A stretch of DNA of 64,000 nucleotides from Dendrolimus kikuchii (taxonomy: Eukaryota; Arthropoda; Insecta; Lepidoptera; Lasiocampidae): contig CM034415.1 in NCBI GenBank assembly GCA_019925095.2, positions 8,527,001 through 8,591,000 of the forward strand, written 5' to 3'. Shown piece by piece: positions 9,404 to 21,400 of this stretch. The position numbers and the translations under genes are program-made. Under the pieces are notes generated by a model. The model was given only the letters and a program-made list of their open reading frames with translations, ran no database searches and was not told where the DNA came from. Every line of letters begins with the position of its first letter. Position 1 is the first letter of the stretch.

Positions 9404-12400
9404 CTAGCAACAAAAGTGTATATTCAGAATGTATTTGACACGAATTTGAAAAGTCATATTTTGCTATGCAGATCTATTTATAAAAAAATATACATTTAGG
9501 ATTTTCCAAGTAGGCCTTTAGGGCTAAATTCTAAACCACACGAAAAAGCGAAAAATACTCAAAAGGGTCTCGAGGTCTTGATGATAATTAAATTGACTTT
9601 TCGAAAATCTAATGTTACCAACATTAAGTTTTCGAAAAATCAATTAACCTAGGCAGGAATCGAATCGGCTGATTTTGAATACACCAGTATAATTACCTTA
9701 TTAGGGTCAATTTCTGTGACGGAATGTCAAACGACAAATTAAGTGAAAGGATTTATTTTTTGTTAATGGATTCATATTTTTAATTTTTGTTAATCTGTGC
9801 CTTAACATATCAAGTTATTTGAAGCAATATTCAATTTTAGCCAGATCTGAGATCTTACTATTCATTCACTTGGTCTACCATCGGTTAAATTTTGACATTA
9901 CTAGTATGGAACTTATGTCAAATTTTAACTGATATCAACGCAAATGAACGATCGGTAAGATATAGGAATAGGAACCTGTCTTTAGTCATTATAAAAATAT
10001 AAACTTTATTCATTTTACTTCAATATAAATTCTTATACATTCAGATAAAGTTAAAAACCTGAATCAACAATTTGAAATAATTTTGATTTATAATTTGTTA
10101 ACAAACAAAAAACAACTCGTGATAGAATAATTAAAGAATTTGAATTGAGGAACTTATTCAAAACCATTGTCATAAGTGTACAGAGGACAATATGGTATCG
10201 CAATTCGCAAACAACTGCTCTAGTTATAATACTGCGTTGTAGTTGTTAGCCGCCCACTTCCAGACAACTCGATTGTTATACATTACAAAAAGATAATATC
10301 TTAGTACATTTAAAAATCTAAATGTGTGCGGGGACACATAGTAGAAGTGAAACTTCAACGGACAAGTGGCAAAACGAATCGCAACAAAATTTTAACTTAA
10401 AATTTTACAGGCAGGTTTTCAAATTGGGCAAGTACATTAACAATCTGCCCGTAAAACTTCAAGTTAAAACTTTGTTGCGATTCCTTTTGCCACTTGTCCG
10501 TTGAAGTTTCACTTCTACTGTCCCAGCACACATTTCGATTTTTCGCAGGTTTACTGCAAATTATGATTTGGTTAGGTTAGGTACATTTTAATTAATGCAT
10601 ATTTTATTTTATCAAACAAAAAAACTGAATTCGATCCGGAACCAAAAAACGCATCCATAGTATACTCTAAAAGTATGCCGCCTCTCACCACGTCTAGTCT
10701 AAATTTATGCCGCTCCTCCACGCGGCCGTAACGCTTTTTCGTGACAGAAAAATCCTAAGACCCCCCGTTTATATAGAAGTTTCACTTCAAAAATTATTTT
10801 GTGTTAACATCTGTAATGATATGTGAATACATGTTTGTGTAGGCCAAAACTTTAAACGCTCATTCCCAAAAGACGCAAATTTTGAGATATATCTTTCTTT
10901 TAGTAAGCGTGCAATATGCAAGCAATGTAAGGCGCCATTCACAAATTACGTCACACGTTAAGGGGGGAGCAGAGGGTCGAAATGGACGCGTTCCGGTAGT
11001 AGTTCACAACGTCTAAAATGCTCCATCAACCGTTCAACATGGCGACCACAGTCGTGGCGAAAACGACGCTAATGACGTCATCATTTTCGATCACACAGCG
11101 CTCACAACGACCCATGTCAAGAGGTGGGTCGAAGTGGGCGCTGACCACAGAGCATTAATTCTTTCTATCTCTTGACATTGAAAAAGGCGCGATTTTCAAA
11201 TCAAGAATATTTCGTCGTTTATGACATCAACGCTCCATAATCCGTTCCACTAGAGTTTATGATTGTAACGTAAGCAAGCAAGTGGAACGGGAAAAATCCC
11301 GGTCGTGAACATGGTCGTTGTGTGTCTCATCTGGAACGTAGCCGAAGTGTGACATTGATTTCACATTTCAATATTTTTAAAGCTTTTAAACACGAAACTA
11401 TTAACGAAATCTACAATATTGGTGACTGGGGTCTTCTGGATTCTTCAAATTATACAGACATGTCCATCTTAAGTTCTTTTTATTATATATCATTAAAATG
11501 TAACATATTAACTATATGTGGCTAGACAAAGCATGGGGAACACACAGAGAGAGCCATAAAGCTACAATGTTACCAGTATACTACTGAATACAAAGTTGCC
11601 ATTTTTGAAACTAAATAATTTACTCGAAATACACCAAAATATTACCATCTCTGTCTTATAATACGCATAGTGTTTAAATTGTTAAAAAGTAATTTAAATG
11701 GAAATAAAATTAATTACGGAACTGCTGTTTTAATTTAATAATTTTTGATCTAAAATTGTGTATGGTGTGACAAGGACGGGGGTCAAAAAACCATTAAATT
11801 CGTGTGAGGCAATTTGTGGATGGCCCCTAAGTAAGTGACTATATTACTGTAACAAAAAATTTATTTCTTTCTATTTTTTTTTTAATTGCAGGAGTTCAGC
11901 AGACAGGCCGACGGCACCCTTGATGGAAAGCGGTTACCATCGCCTACGGACATTTGCAACACCAAAGGTGCTACAAATGCGCTGCTGCTCTCTTAAGGGA
12001 GACTGGAACCTGGTCACTAATGCCGGAACACAACCCAGGGTTGTTATGGTGACATACTCTAGACCAGGGGTGGTAGCCCTCCAGGCGGGCAAATGCCCTA
12101 CCACCTGGCTGTGGGTTGTTTTGTCGCCTCTTACAACAGGCCGCAGGTAATTGTATTCTTTCTCCGTTCCTGCATGGATAAGAATTTCAAATTTCTTTCG
12201 TTCTTTCTAAGAAGATGACCCAAAAGACGAAGATACTCACATGGTAATCATTGAAGACGCTGTTCTCACAATCCTTGATAACTTCGCGGATGCTGTCGGT
12301 GACACTCTTCTCCAGTTTCAACGCGTCCTCCAGAGCGTTCACGCCGCTGGTCCATGACACCGTTGGGGGGGCCTTCGAAATTAATAGATTAAAATGTATT

Positions 12401-15400
12401 TTAATAATGTATTGTATGAAAGTAGAGTAAACGCGGTCGAGATTTGAGCACTGCGCAAAATCTGCGGAGTGACGCTCGCGGACCGCGTTCGTAATACCGA
12501 AGTAAAAAAGAGACTTGGTCTAAAAGAGAGTGTCGGGGTAAAGGTAAGGAAAGGAATACACCGGTGGTTCGGGCATGTGGAAAGAATGCATGATGAAAGA
12601 ATGACTAAACAGATATACAATACAAAAGTGGATGGATGCAGAAGTCGTGGAAGGCCACGACACACCTTCCATGATCAAATTGATCGTGTACTAGCAGAAG
12701 GTGATGTCAGGAGCCTTAAGAACAGACGAGCGTGCATGACAAGAGTTCTGAATGTCAAAGAAGCAAGTGAGGTGTGTAAGAATAAGCCTAAATGGCGCTC
12801 TGTTGTTCGTGCCTACCCCGCAAGGGAACTGGCGTGAAGTTATGTATGTATGTATGTATGTAAAATGTATTTTACTTTTTATTGCTGGAGAACAACAGAC
12901 AGTCTTACGACCGACCTAATGGGAAGTTGTTACCGTTGTTTATGGTCATTTGCAACAACAAAAGTGTTATTTAGGCATATTTTTCGACAGCCTCTGAGGT
13001 TGAGTGGGCTAAGCCTTTGACGGCTTAGCTCACTGTAACGCAGACGTTACAAACAAACAGACACTTCAATTTTAATTATTTTCTATAGTTAATTATTTTT
13101 TGTTTTGTATGTAGTTTGTTGCGTCACGTTTCATCCACCAATTTATTGATATATAATTTAGCACAGTTAAAGACTAGGAGCCTTAAGAACAGACGAGTGT
13201 GCATGACAAGAGTTATGAATGTCAAAGAAGCAAGTGAGGTGTGTAAGAATGGGCCTAAATGGCGCTCTGTTGCTCGTGCCTACCCCGCAAGGGAACTGGC
13301 GTGAAGTTATGTATGTATGTATGTAAAGACTATGGTCAATACATGAACGTGATGCTAAAGTAAATACAGATAACACATTGATGATATTAATATAAGCCTA
13401 ATGGCAACAACAAAAGAATGTGCAAAATTGCATATTTATGTAATAAGGTTTAAAAACAAACGCAGCAATATTCATCACAATATTTACGACCAACTAGGTC
13501 AAGTTCATAAGTGCAGTAACCGTGATATAGAATGAAAAATTTCGCTGAATATGCGGAACTTATGTGCATAGACTATATTCCATTAGACACTAACAACGAT
13601 CACTTTCACGACCGCGATTTTCCCGTTCCACTTGCTTGCCGGCGTCACAATCTTAAACCTAAGTGGAACGGTTATTTGACCCACCTCTTAACGTGGTCGT
13701 TGTTTGATGGAAATTGATGACGTCATTAGTGACGTTTTCGCCACCACCACAACGACCGCGGTCGCCTTGTGTAACGTCTAACGGAGCATTTTGGGCGTTG
13801 TGAGCTACTAATGGAACGCGCTGATAGTACATACAATTGCCCGTCGAACCGCCATATTTTTATCGACTGACAAAGGCTATGTTCCATTAGGGACTCACGA
13901 CGACCACGTTCAAGACCGTGATTTTTAGCGTTCCACTAGCTCGCCGGCGTTACTTTCGTTCACCCAAGTGGAACGGTTATACGACCCACCTCTTGACGTG
14001 GTCGTTGTGAGCGTTGTGTGATCGAAAATATGACGTCATTAGTGACGTTATCGCCACGACCACAACGAACGCGGTCGCCTTGTGGAACGTCTAACGGAGC
14101 ATTTTGTGCGTTGTGAGCTACTAATGGAACGCGCTGATAATACTTAGAACGTGATTATTGCTTATCTATACAAACTCACCCTGATCTCAATAAGTGAGGT
14201 GACTTGTGAGGTGAGTTCTCCTCTCATCAGTAGATATTCGATCAGCTTCATCGCATGCTCGCGCTCCTCACCGGCCGCGTCGAAGAAGAACTTCGCAAAG
14301 CCCGGCCTGTTGATCTATGGATACAAGAAAAAAGAAATGATGCGGAGTTTTTGGCGAGAACTGAAAGGGGACGTTGTGCTGTGCAGTTTTATTTTCTAAA
14401 AATGTGTAAAATTACTCTAAAATGAACAATACTTGTAGGATATCGTTAGTTTTTGAGTAGTAATTATGTGTTTTTGTGAGAAATATAAACTGTATAGTCA
14501 AATGTGACCTTTCGAGTTTTCACAAGAACTCCGTTGAATGGTGTGGATTGTAGCCTACAATAGAACTGCGCCTGGCTTAAAGGCCTAGTTGCCAAGCCTT
14601 AAACATAAAAAAAAGAAATGTTGCGTCTCGTTTCATCCATCGATTTATTAATGTATAATTTAGCACAGTTAAAGACTGTGGTTAATACATGAACGTGATG
14701 CTATGTAAATACAGATAGATGATATCGCTGATGGAGCTGCCGATAAGATTGGGCATTTGTCTAAATTTAAATCATCAAAAATGTCCAATTTCATAAACGT
14801 GTAACATAGTATTTAATGTTGATTAGAATACTGCTATGCACATCACGTAAACGATAAGGTTTGTGTATATACCTAGTCTTGCCATAAATATTGTAACAAA
14901 GATTTTTTTTTTCTATTGCAAATAACATTTATAAGTTTTACAGCGTGTTAGTTTAATACATAAATATCGGATATTGTTATATATATAAGATAATAGTTAC
15001 ATAAGAATTGTAAAACATGAAAAGTGAGCAATAAATAAATAAAGAAATTATCCTACCTATCCCAAATCCCCTCATACCCCTCTATTAATTACACAGAACA
15101 GAATATATAAGTATTAAAACTAATAAAATTTATATTAAGAAAAGTAGGGATAAATAAATACGCAACCGATCATCTCTCCTGGGCCACAACAACCCGCACA
15201 AACACAAATCGGGCGGGCGGTTTTGGCTCGGGAGAGGCAACGCGGGGGCGTATTTATTTACATATATGAATAAAGTAACAAGTATTTAAGTATAATTAGT
15301 ATATATAAGTATATAAAATAGCTAATGATATATATATGATAAATACGTAATATATATATATATATAAGTACACATACTCTCTTGTATTTAACAAAAGCAT

Positions 15401-18400
15401 ACTATACACCACACCAAACATCCACTTGACACTATATTTATATAACAAAGTAGTACACACTTGCATTTGACTCGGGCATATCTCGTTCGCCTGAGCTCAC
15501 GAAGGAGAATAAAAAAAAAAAAAAAAAAAATACATAAATATCTCCATTGGCTGCAATACAGTCCTTTAAACGTTGAGGCCAGTTATCAATAAAAGCACGC
15601 ACTCTTTCCATGGGAAAATTCTTTACTGCCAATTATATGGATTGTTTTAGGGACTCCAAATTATCATGGCGGTTAGAGCAAGCCGTTCTCTCTAAAACTG
15701 ACCATAAATCATAATCCAGCCGATTAAGATCGGGACTAGACGACGGCAGGTCTTCAGCTCTGATGAATTTCGAAACGTTCGTTTCCAACCAAGACTGCGT
15801 GCAACGAGCTTTATGACCCGGCGCCGAGTCTTGCTAGAAGGATCATTCTTGGTTATAGAACATGGTGTTGTTAAGGGGCTTAACTACCTCCTCAAGAGTG
15901 GTATCTTGATATACTTGTGCCGATGTTTTGATACCTTTTTCACAAAAATTTGGCTCAGTCACTCCTTCATAGCTAACATCCCACCAAACCATCACTGAAG
16001 ACGGATAATGCCCACGTTGGACTCTGTCGACTAATTGAGAGGCTTCCTTAGAGCTTTGAGCATACATACGGTCATTTTGTTTGTTAAAATGTTGCTCGAT
16101 TGTAAACATTTTCTCATCCGTAAACAAAGTTTTCTGTGACCTCCCTTTGCGTACCGCTTCAGTAGTTGTTTCGATTTTAGCACCCTATTCTTTTTTAAGT
16201 TATGAATTAAGGAATGACCAGTGCGTCTTTTACAGGCTGCAAGTCCTAAGTCATCTTTTAAAATACGCGACATGGTTCTACGTGATATCTTCATCTCCCG
16301 AGATAAAATCTTTTGCTTTCGGACAGGATTTCTTCGAATTCTTTCCCTTGCTTCTTTGACCACCTTTTTCGTACGAATACTACGTGGACGGCCAGATCTT
16401 TTTCTGTCACAAACAGAGGAGATCTCATTGTATCTATTAATAGCCCGGTACACAAACATTTGACTAATACCAAGCGTATGGAGAGTTTTAAAAATGGCAT
16501 TTGGCTCCATACCTACTTTGTGTAATGCAATCACAGTGATTTGGTTCTCTTTATCGCCCCACTCCATTTTAATATCGCAAAATGTTGTACAATGTATTGG
16601 CGCCAAAATGAGAAAACAATGAACAATCATATAAAACTGACAGATTCCTAATTCAAATGTAATATTTTGTTTCTTTTTAATTGTAACAGTATTTATGGCC
16701 AAACTAAATATAGTCTAAGTTAAATTAGGAACAATGAAGAAATGCAAGAGTACAATAACGCGTCGTCTTATTTTGTGCTCCCCTTTCGGACGATTGAGCC
16801 ATGGGCTCTCATCGGTGGTGCGTCACCTTATCCAACCGGGTAACTTAACTTAATTAACCCCCACAAGAAGTATTATAATATTTCCTGCGAAATTCTTCTA
16901 TCCCAGCCCTCCTAGCGCATCCTAAAGACTGACATCGCGTTGGCTTCGCCGTTGGCGTTGCAAACGTTTATAGGCGACGGTAACCACGTTCCATTAGTGA
17001 CCAGTTGCTATTTCTATTCATTCACTTATGTTACCACCGGTTGAATGTTGACATTACTTGTGTAGAGCTAGAAGGGCCCATACACAATCCTGCATTGCGT
17101 CCTGCAGTAGACGGAACTTACAGAACTCAAGAGACATTCTGTTCAGTGGTGCAGGACGTAATGCAGGCTGCAACTACATTCACAGTCTGACCGTGAATGG
17201 GCCAATAGTAAAAAGACCAATTCACGGTCCGCCTAGCAGTCAGCCGCGTAATTCAGGACTGTCAATGTTGTTGCAACCTGCAATGCGTCCTGCAATACTG
17301 AGCAGATTGAGATTACTCCCTAAAGCTTTTCGTTGTTCGTTTTAGTCGTATCAACCCGAATAACTCAATAAAACTTAAAAAAAAAGGAAGAACAAAGATT
17401 TATTTAGAACTACAACAACAACGTTATATAATATAAAACAAAACTAATAGAATATACATTGTAAAATACACTTAAATATTTAAATAATAAAACTAGTAAC
17501 TGCAGTTCTAAAACGAAAACCAACAACGAAATATGCTTGAGCGTAAGGCCCCTGCTTCCGAGCCATCAACTTAATAAAAAACAAATGTTACCTTATCTCT
17601 GGAGAAATGTGCGGCCATTGCTAGATATTGCACGGAGGCCTTCACCTCCATTTGGATCTGCTTCCTCATGCTGCTTATGCAGGTGGTGTTCATTGTCACC
17701 CAGTCCTCGGGAATCTCGACCGGGTTCACGTGACCTGAGTAAAAAATTGATAGAATAGAATAGAAAAAGCTTTATCGTTCACCGCATACTCATTAAATCA
17801 ACAATTGGTGGTCTTATCGCTTTAGAGCGATCTCTTCCAGACAACCTGAGCTATGTAGATTTTATAAACGGAATCACAAGTGTATAACGCTTCGTGTCAG
17901 ATGTGTAAGATAGATGACGTCTTTCATGTATTAGTGTAATGTGTCCAAACTAACAGCCTTAGAAACAATATTAATTTGTTTGATGTAGGCTGGTGCAACA
18001 GCATTTTGGCTGAGCCCTTATCAGACTCTGCCAAAAAGATTTATAAATATCTTGCACACGCCACCTAATTTAAATATATGTTGATTGTTAATTATTAAAG
18101 CGACATAGCCAAGCTGTGGCTAAGCCTTTAGAATTTAAAAAAAAAAAAGTATATATCGGTGGTGTGCACATTAAATACATTCATATAGTATCAATAGGAT
18201 ATACTATACATTACTACCCTCAAAAAAAAAAAAAATATTTTACTTAATAGTTTATTACAACATATTCTAAAATAGGATATATAAATATTACACAATACAG
18301 ATACCTAAAAGAAATAAGGGGTAGGAAATAAATGCTTGATGGGCCGCTCTGCGAACTTACGCGGGATAATCTTCTACAAACGTGTACCAGTTCAGCAGAG

Positions 18401-21400
18401 CGCGCCCGCCTCTTAGCCGTCGCTAATTGGGAGTCTGGACAGTGGTTACAAGCACACCCATCATTTTATAATAATACACTTCTGGACAACACTACATTCT
18501 GATTAGCCGCGAGTTTACGCCTGGGGGCACCATGTTGCGTACCACATCACTGTCAATGTGGAGTTATGGTAGACCGATTTGGACACCACGGGTTGTCATG
18601 TTTAAAAAGCGCAGGAAGAAGATCTCGCCATGCCAGCCTCAACGACATCATACGCCGAGCTCTTGTCAGCGTCGGCGTCCCGGCCATTCTGGAACCGAAT
18701 GGCCTGGTGCGCGACGATGGCAAGAGACCGGACGGAATGTCACTCGTCCCCTGGAAGATGGGGCGGCCGCTAATGTGGGATGCGACCTGTGTTGACACAC
18801 TGGCCCCGTCACATCTTCCAATGACCGAGTCAGGGGCTGCCAACGCTGCCGCTTCAGCTGAAGACGTCAAACGGCGCAAATATGGAGCCTTAGGAAGGGG
18901 TTACATATTTGTGCCGTTTGAGGTCCGTCGGCAAAGAGTTTCTTTAAAGACATATATAAGAACCTCTTTGACACTACCCGTGATCAGAAGGCTGGCTCAT
19001 ATTTCGCACAACAAATAAGTATTGCCATACAGCGCGGCAATGCAGCCAGCCTTCTGGGCACGCTCCCCGTTGGCAGTGATCTGCTACATAATGTATTTTA
19101 GTTTCAATGTCTTTGGTTTTTTTTTTACTAAAGAAATAAACAATAACATATATTAATATTATATATACTACTAGCGGCCCCGGCAGACGTTGTCCTGCCT
19201 TTAAAAAATAAAATTCTAGAACCCGATCCCAGAGCCACGTACCGGTTCTAATTGCGAATCTAAACCATCCCGGTACCCACTCAAACACACAAAAACAAAA
19301 TCACCAAAATCGCTCCCGGTGATTAGGAGGATTCCATAACCCGATCTCAGCGCCACCTACCGGTTCCAATTGTGAATCTAAAAGAGTAATATAAGTAAGT
19401 CATGACAAAATAAGATTAAAAATCTTGCTAAAAAATTAAAGTATATAATTAACAAATAAAAAATAGGGGTTGATCGTAGAGGGGTGAAAATTTAGGGTTG
19501 TATGTATTTTTGTATGTTGTATCATAAAAAAATAGAAATTAAAAATTTTGTCTAAAAAATAAATAAAAAAAATTAGGGGTGGACTACCCCTAACATTTAG
19601 GGGGATGAAAAATAGATGTTGGCCGATTCTCATAGATACCGGATAAGCACAAAAAATTTCATCAAAATCGGTCAAGCCGTTTCGGAGGAGTATGGCAACG
19701 AAAACTGTGACACGAGAATTTTATATATTAGATATATATAATACTAATAAGCAAATTTACATGCAATTAGGTATTAAAATTAAATATTTATTATAGTGGG
19801 AGATTATATTCTCGTACTAGTTTTTTTTTAATGGGGAGTGACTTCCTGTCTTACGTTTTCGGACAATTAATTCCACAACCGAATTATTATAATAAGTATA
19901 TTTTTTAGAGTTTGGCTAACGAAGAATAAGATACTTGAATTATTCATTTACATAATTTACATATTACATAATTTTTACATGGCAACTGTAATACTGTAGA
20001 CGATACACTGGCTAATACATGTCGTACGTTTAATCAACTTCTGACACCAATAAATATTATCTATGTTTTAGACTACCCATAATTTTGCAAAATCAAATTT
20101 TTAGTACCCTCGTATCGTAATTTTTTTATTTTTTTTATTGCAGGAGTTCAGCAAACAGGCAGACGGACCTGATGGAAAGCGGTCACCATCGTCTATGGAC
20201 ATTTGCAACACCAAAGGTGTTACAAATGCGCTGCTGCTCTCTTAAGGGAGACTGGAACCTGGTCACTAATGCCGGAACACAACTCAAGGTTATAATGACG
20301 GCATATTCTAGACCAGGGGTGGTAGCCATCCAGTCGGGGAAATGCCCTACCAAGTGGCTGTGGGTTGTTTTGTCGCCTCTTACGACAGGCCGCCTGGCCG
20401 CAGGAAACGTGGAAATATTTTTTTATTTTTTTTGGAATAGCGCTAATGCTGGTTTAAAAGTAACATAAATATCCACTAGAAGACATTGGAATGATTCTAT
20501 AGTAATTTGAAGTCGCCACACTGTTATTTTTTTAAATGCCGAGCTTTTTCAGTCTCTCATTAGCCAGAGTCCTATGAACTTTTTCTATAAGGGCCGTATA
20601 ACGTAAATGAAGTGACTAAGGCAGGGATTCCCAAAGTGGTTGAAATCGGTTACCTAGGGGTCGACATAAACGAAAACTGATTTTGGGGGACGACGAGGTC
20701 TGAAAATAGACCACTATTCATTTACACAAGCTCTTATTTGAAACCTTCAAGATACTGTATAAGTTGTATTACGTGTACAAATGTGTGATTTTTTTCAATA
20801 AACAATTACCTACTTAAGTATTTTTACGTAATTTGTATCAATAATTATTAATTACACTTAATATTTACTGAATTTTATGTCTATTTCATTTTGTTAAATT
20901 TTGATGAGAAAATGATGTCAAGTTTACTCATTTAACAACAACAATACTCTTTATTGTACACCAACATAAAAACAGTAACACATCTTCATATCTTAAATTT
21001 AGAAGATAGTAGTACAATGGGCGGCCTTATTGCTTAAAGCAATCTATTCCAGGCAACCAAAATTAACTTAAGCACAGTTTTTTAATTGATAAGTATTTTG
21101 TACCAATACGAAAAAAACTAGAGATAGGATTTTGAAAGTAATTTGGCTATGGGGTCTGAGGTGAACTGATAAGTTCATTTTGGAAAAAGGGGTCTCTTGC
21201 CCAAAACAGTTTGGGAATCCCTGGACTAAGGTATAGAAAAAGATTGGAAATAATTAAGACGAATACTTTTTTATTGCCTGAAGTAAGTACACAGGCAGAC
21301 GGCCCACTTGAAGGAAGGTGAATACCGTCGCCTATGAACGTTTGCAACACCGGGGTCTTTGCCAACACGTTGCCAGTCTCTGGGAAAAATTTTAACGCCC

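Noticed and set aside
16081..16525. Plus-strand frames of 70-92 codons over the mariner.
   Set aside because: Antisense to the recognisable, though broken, transposase.
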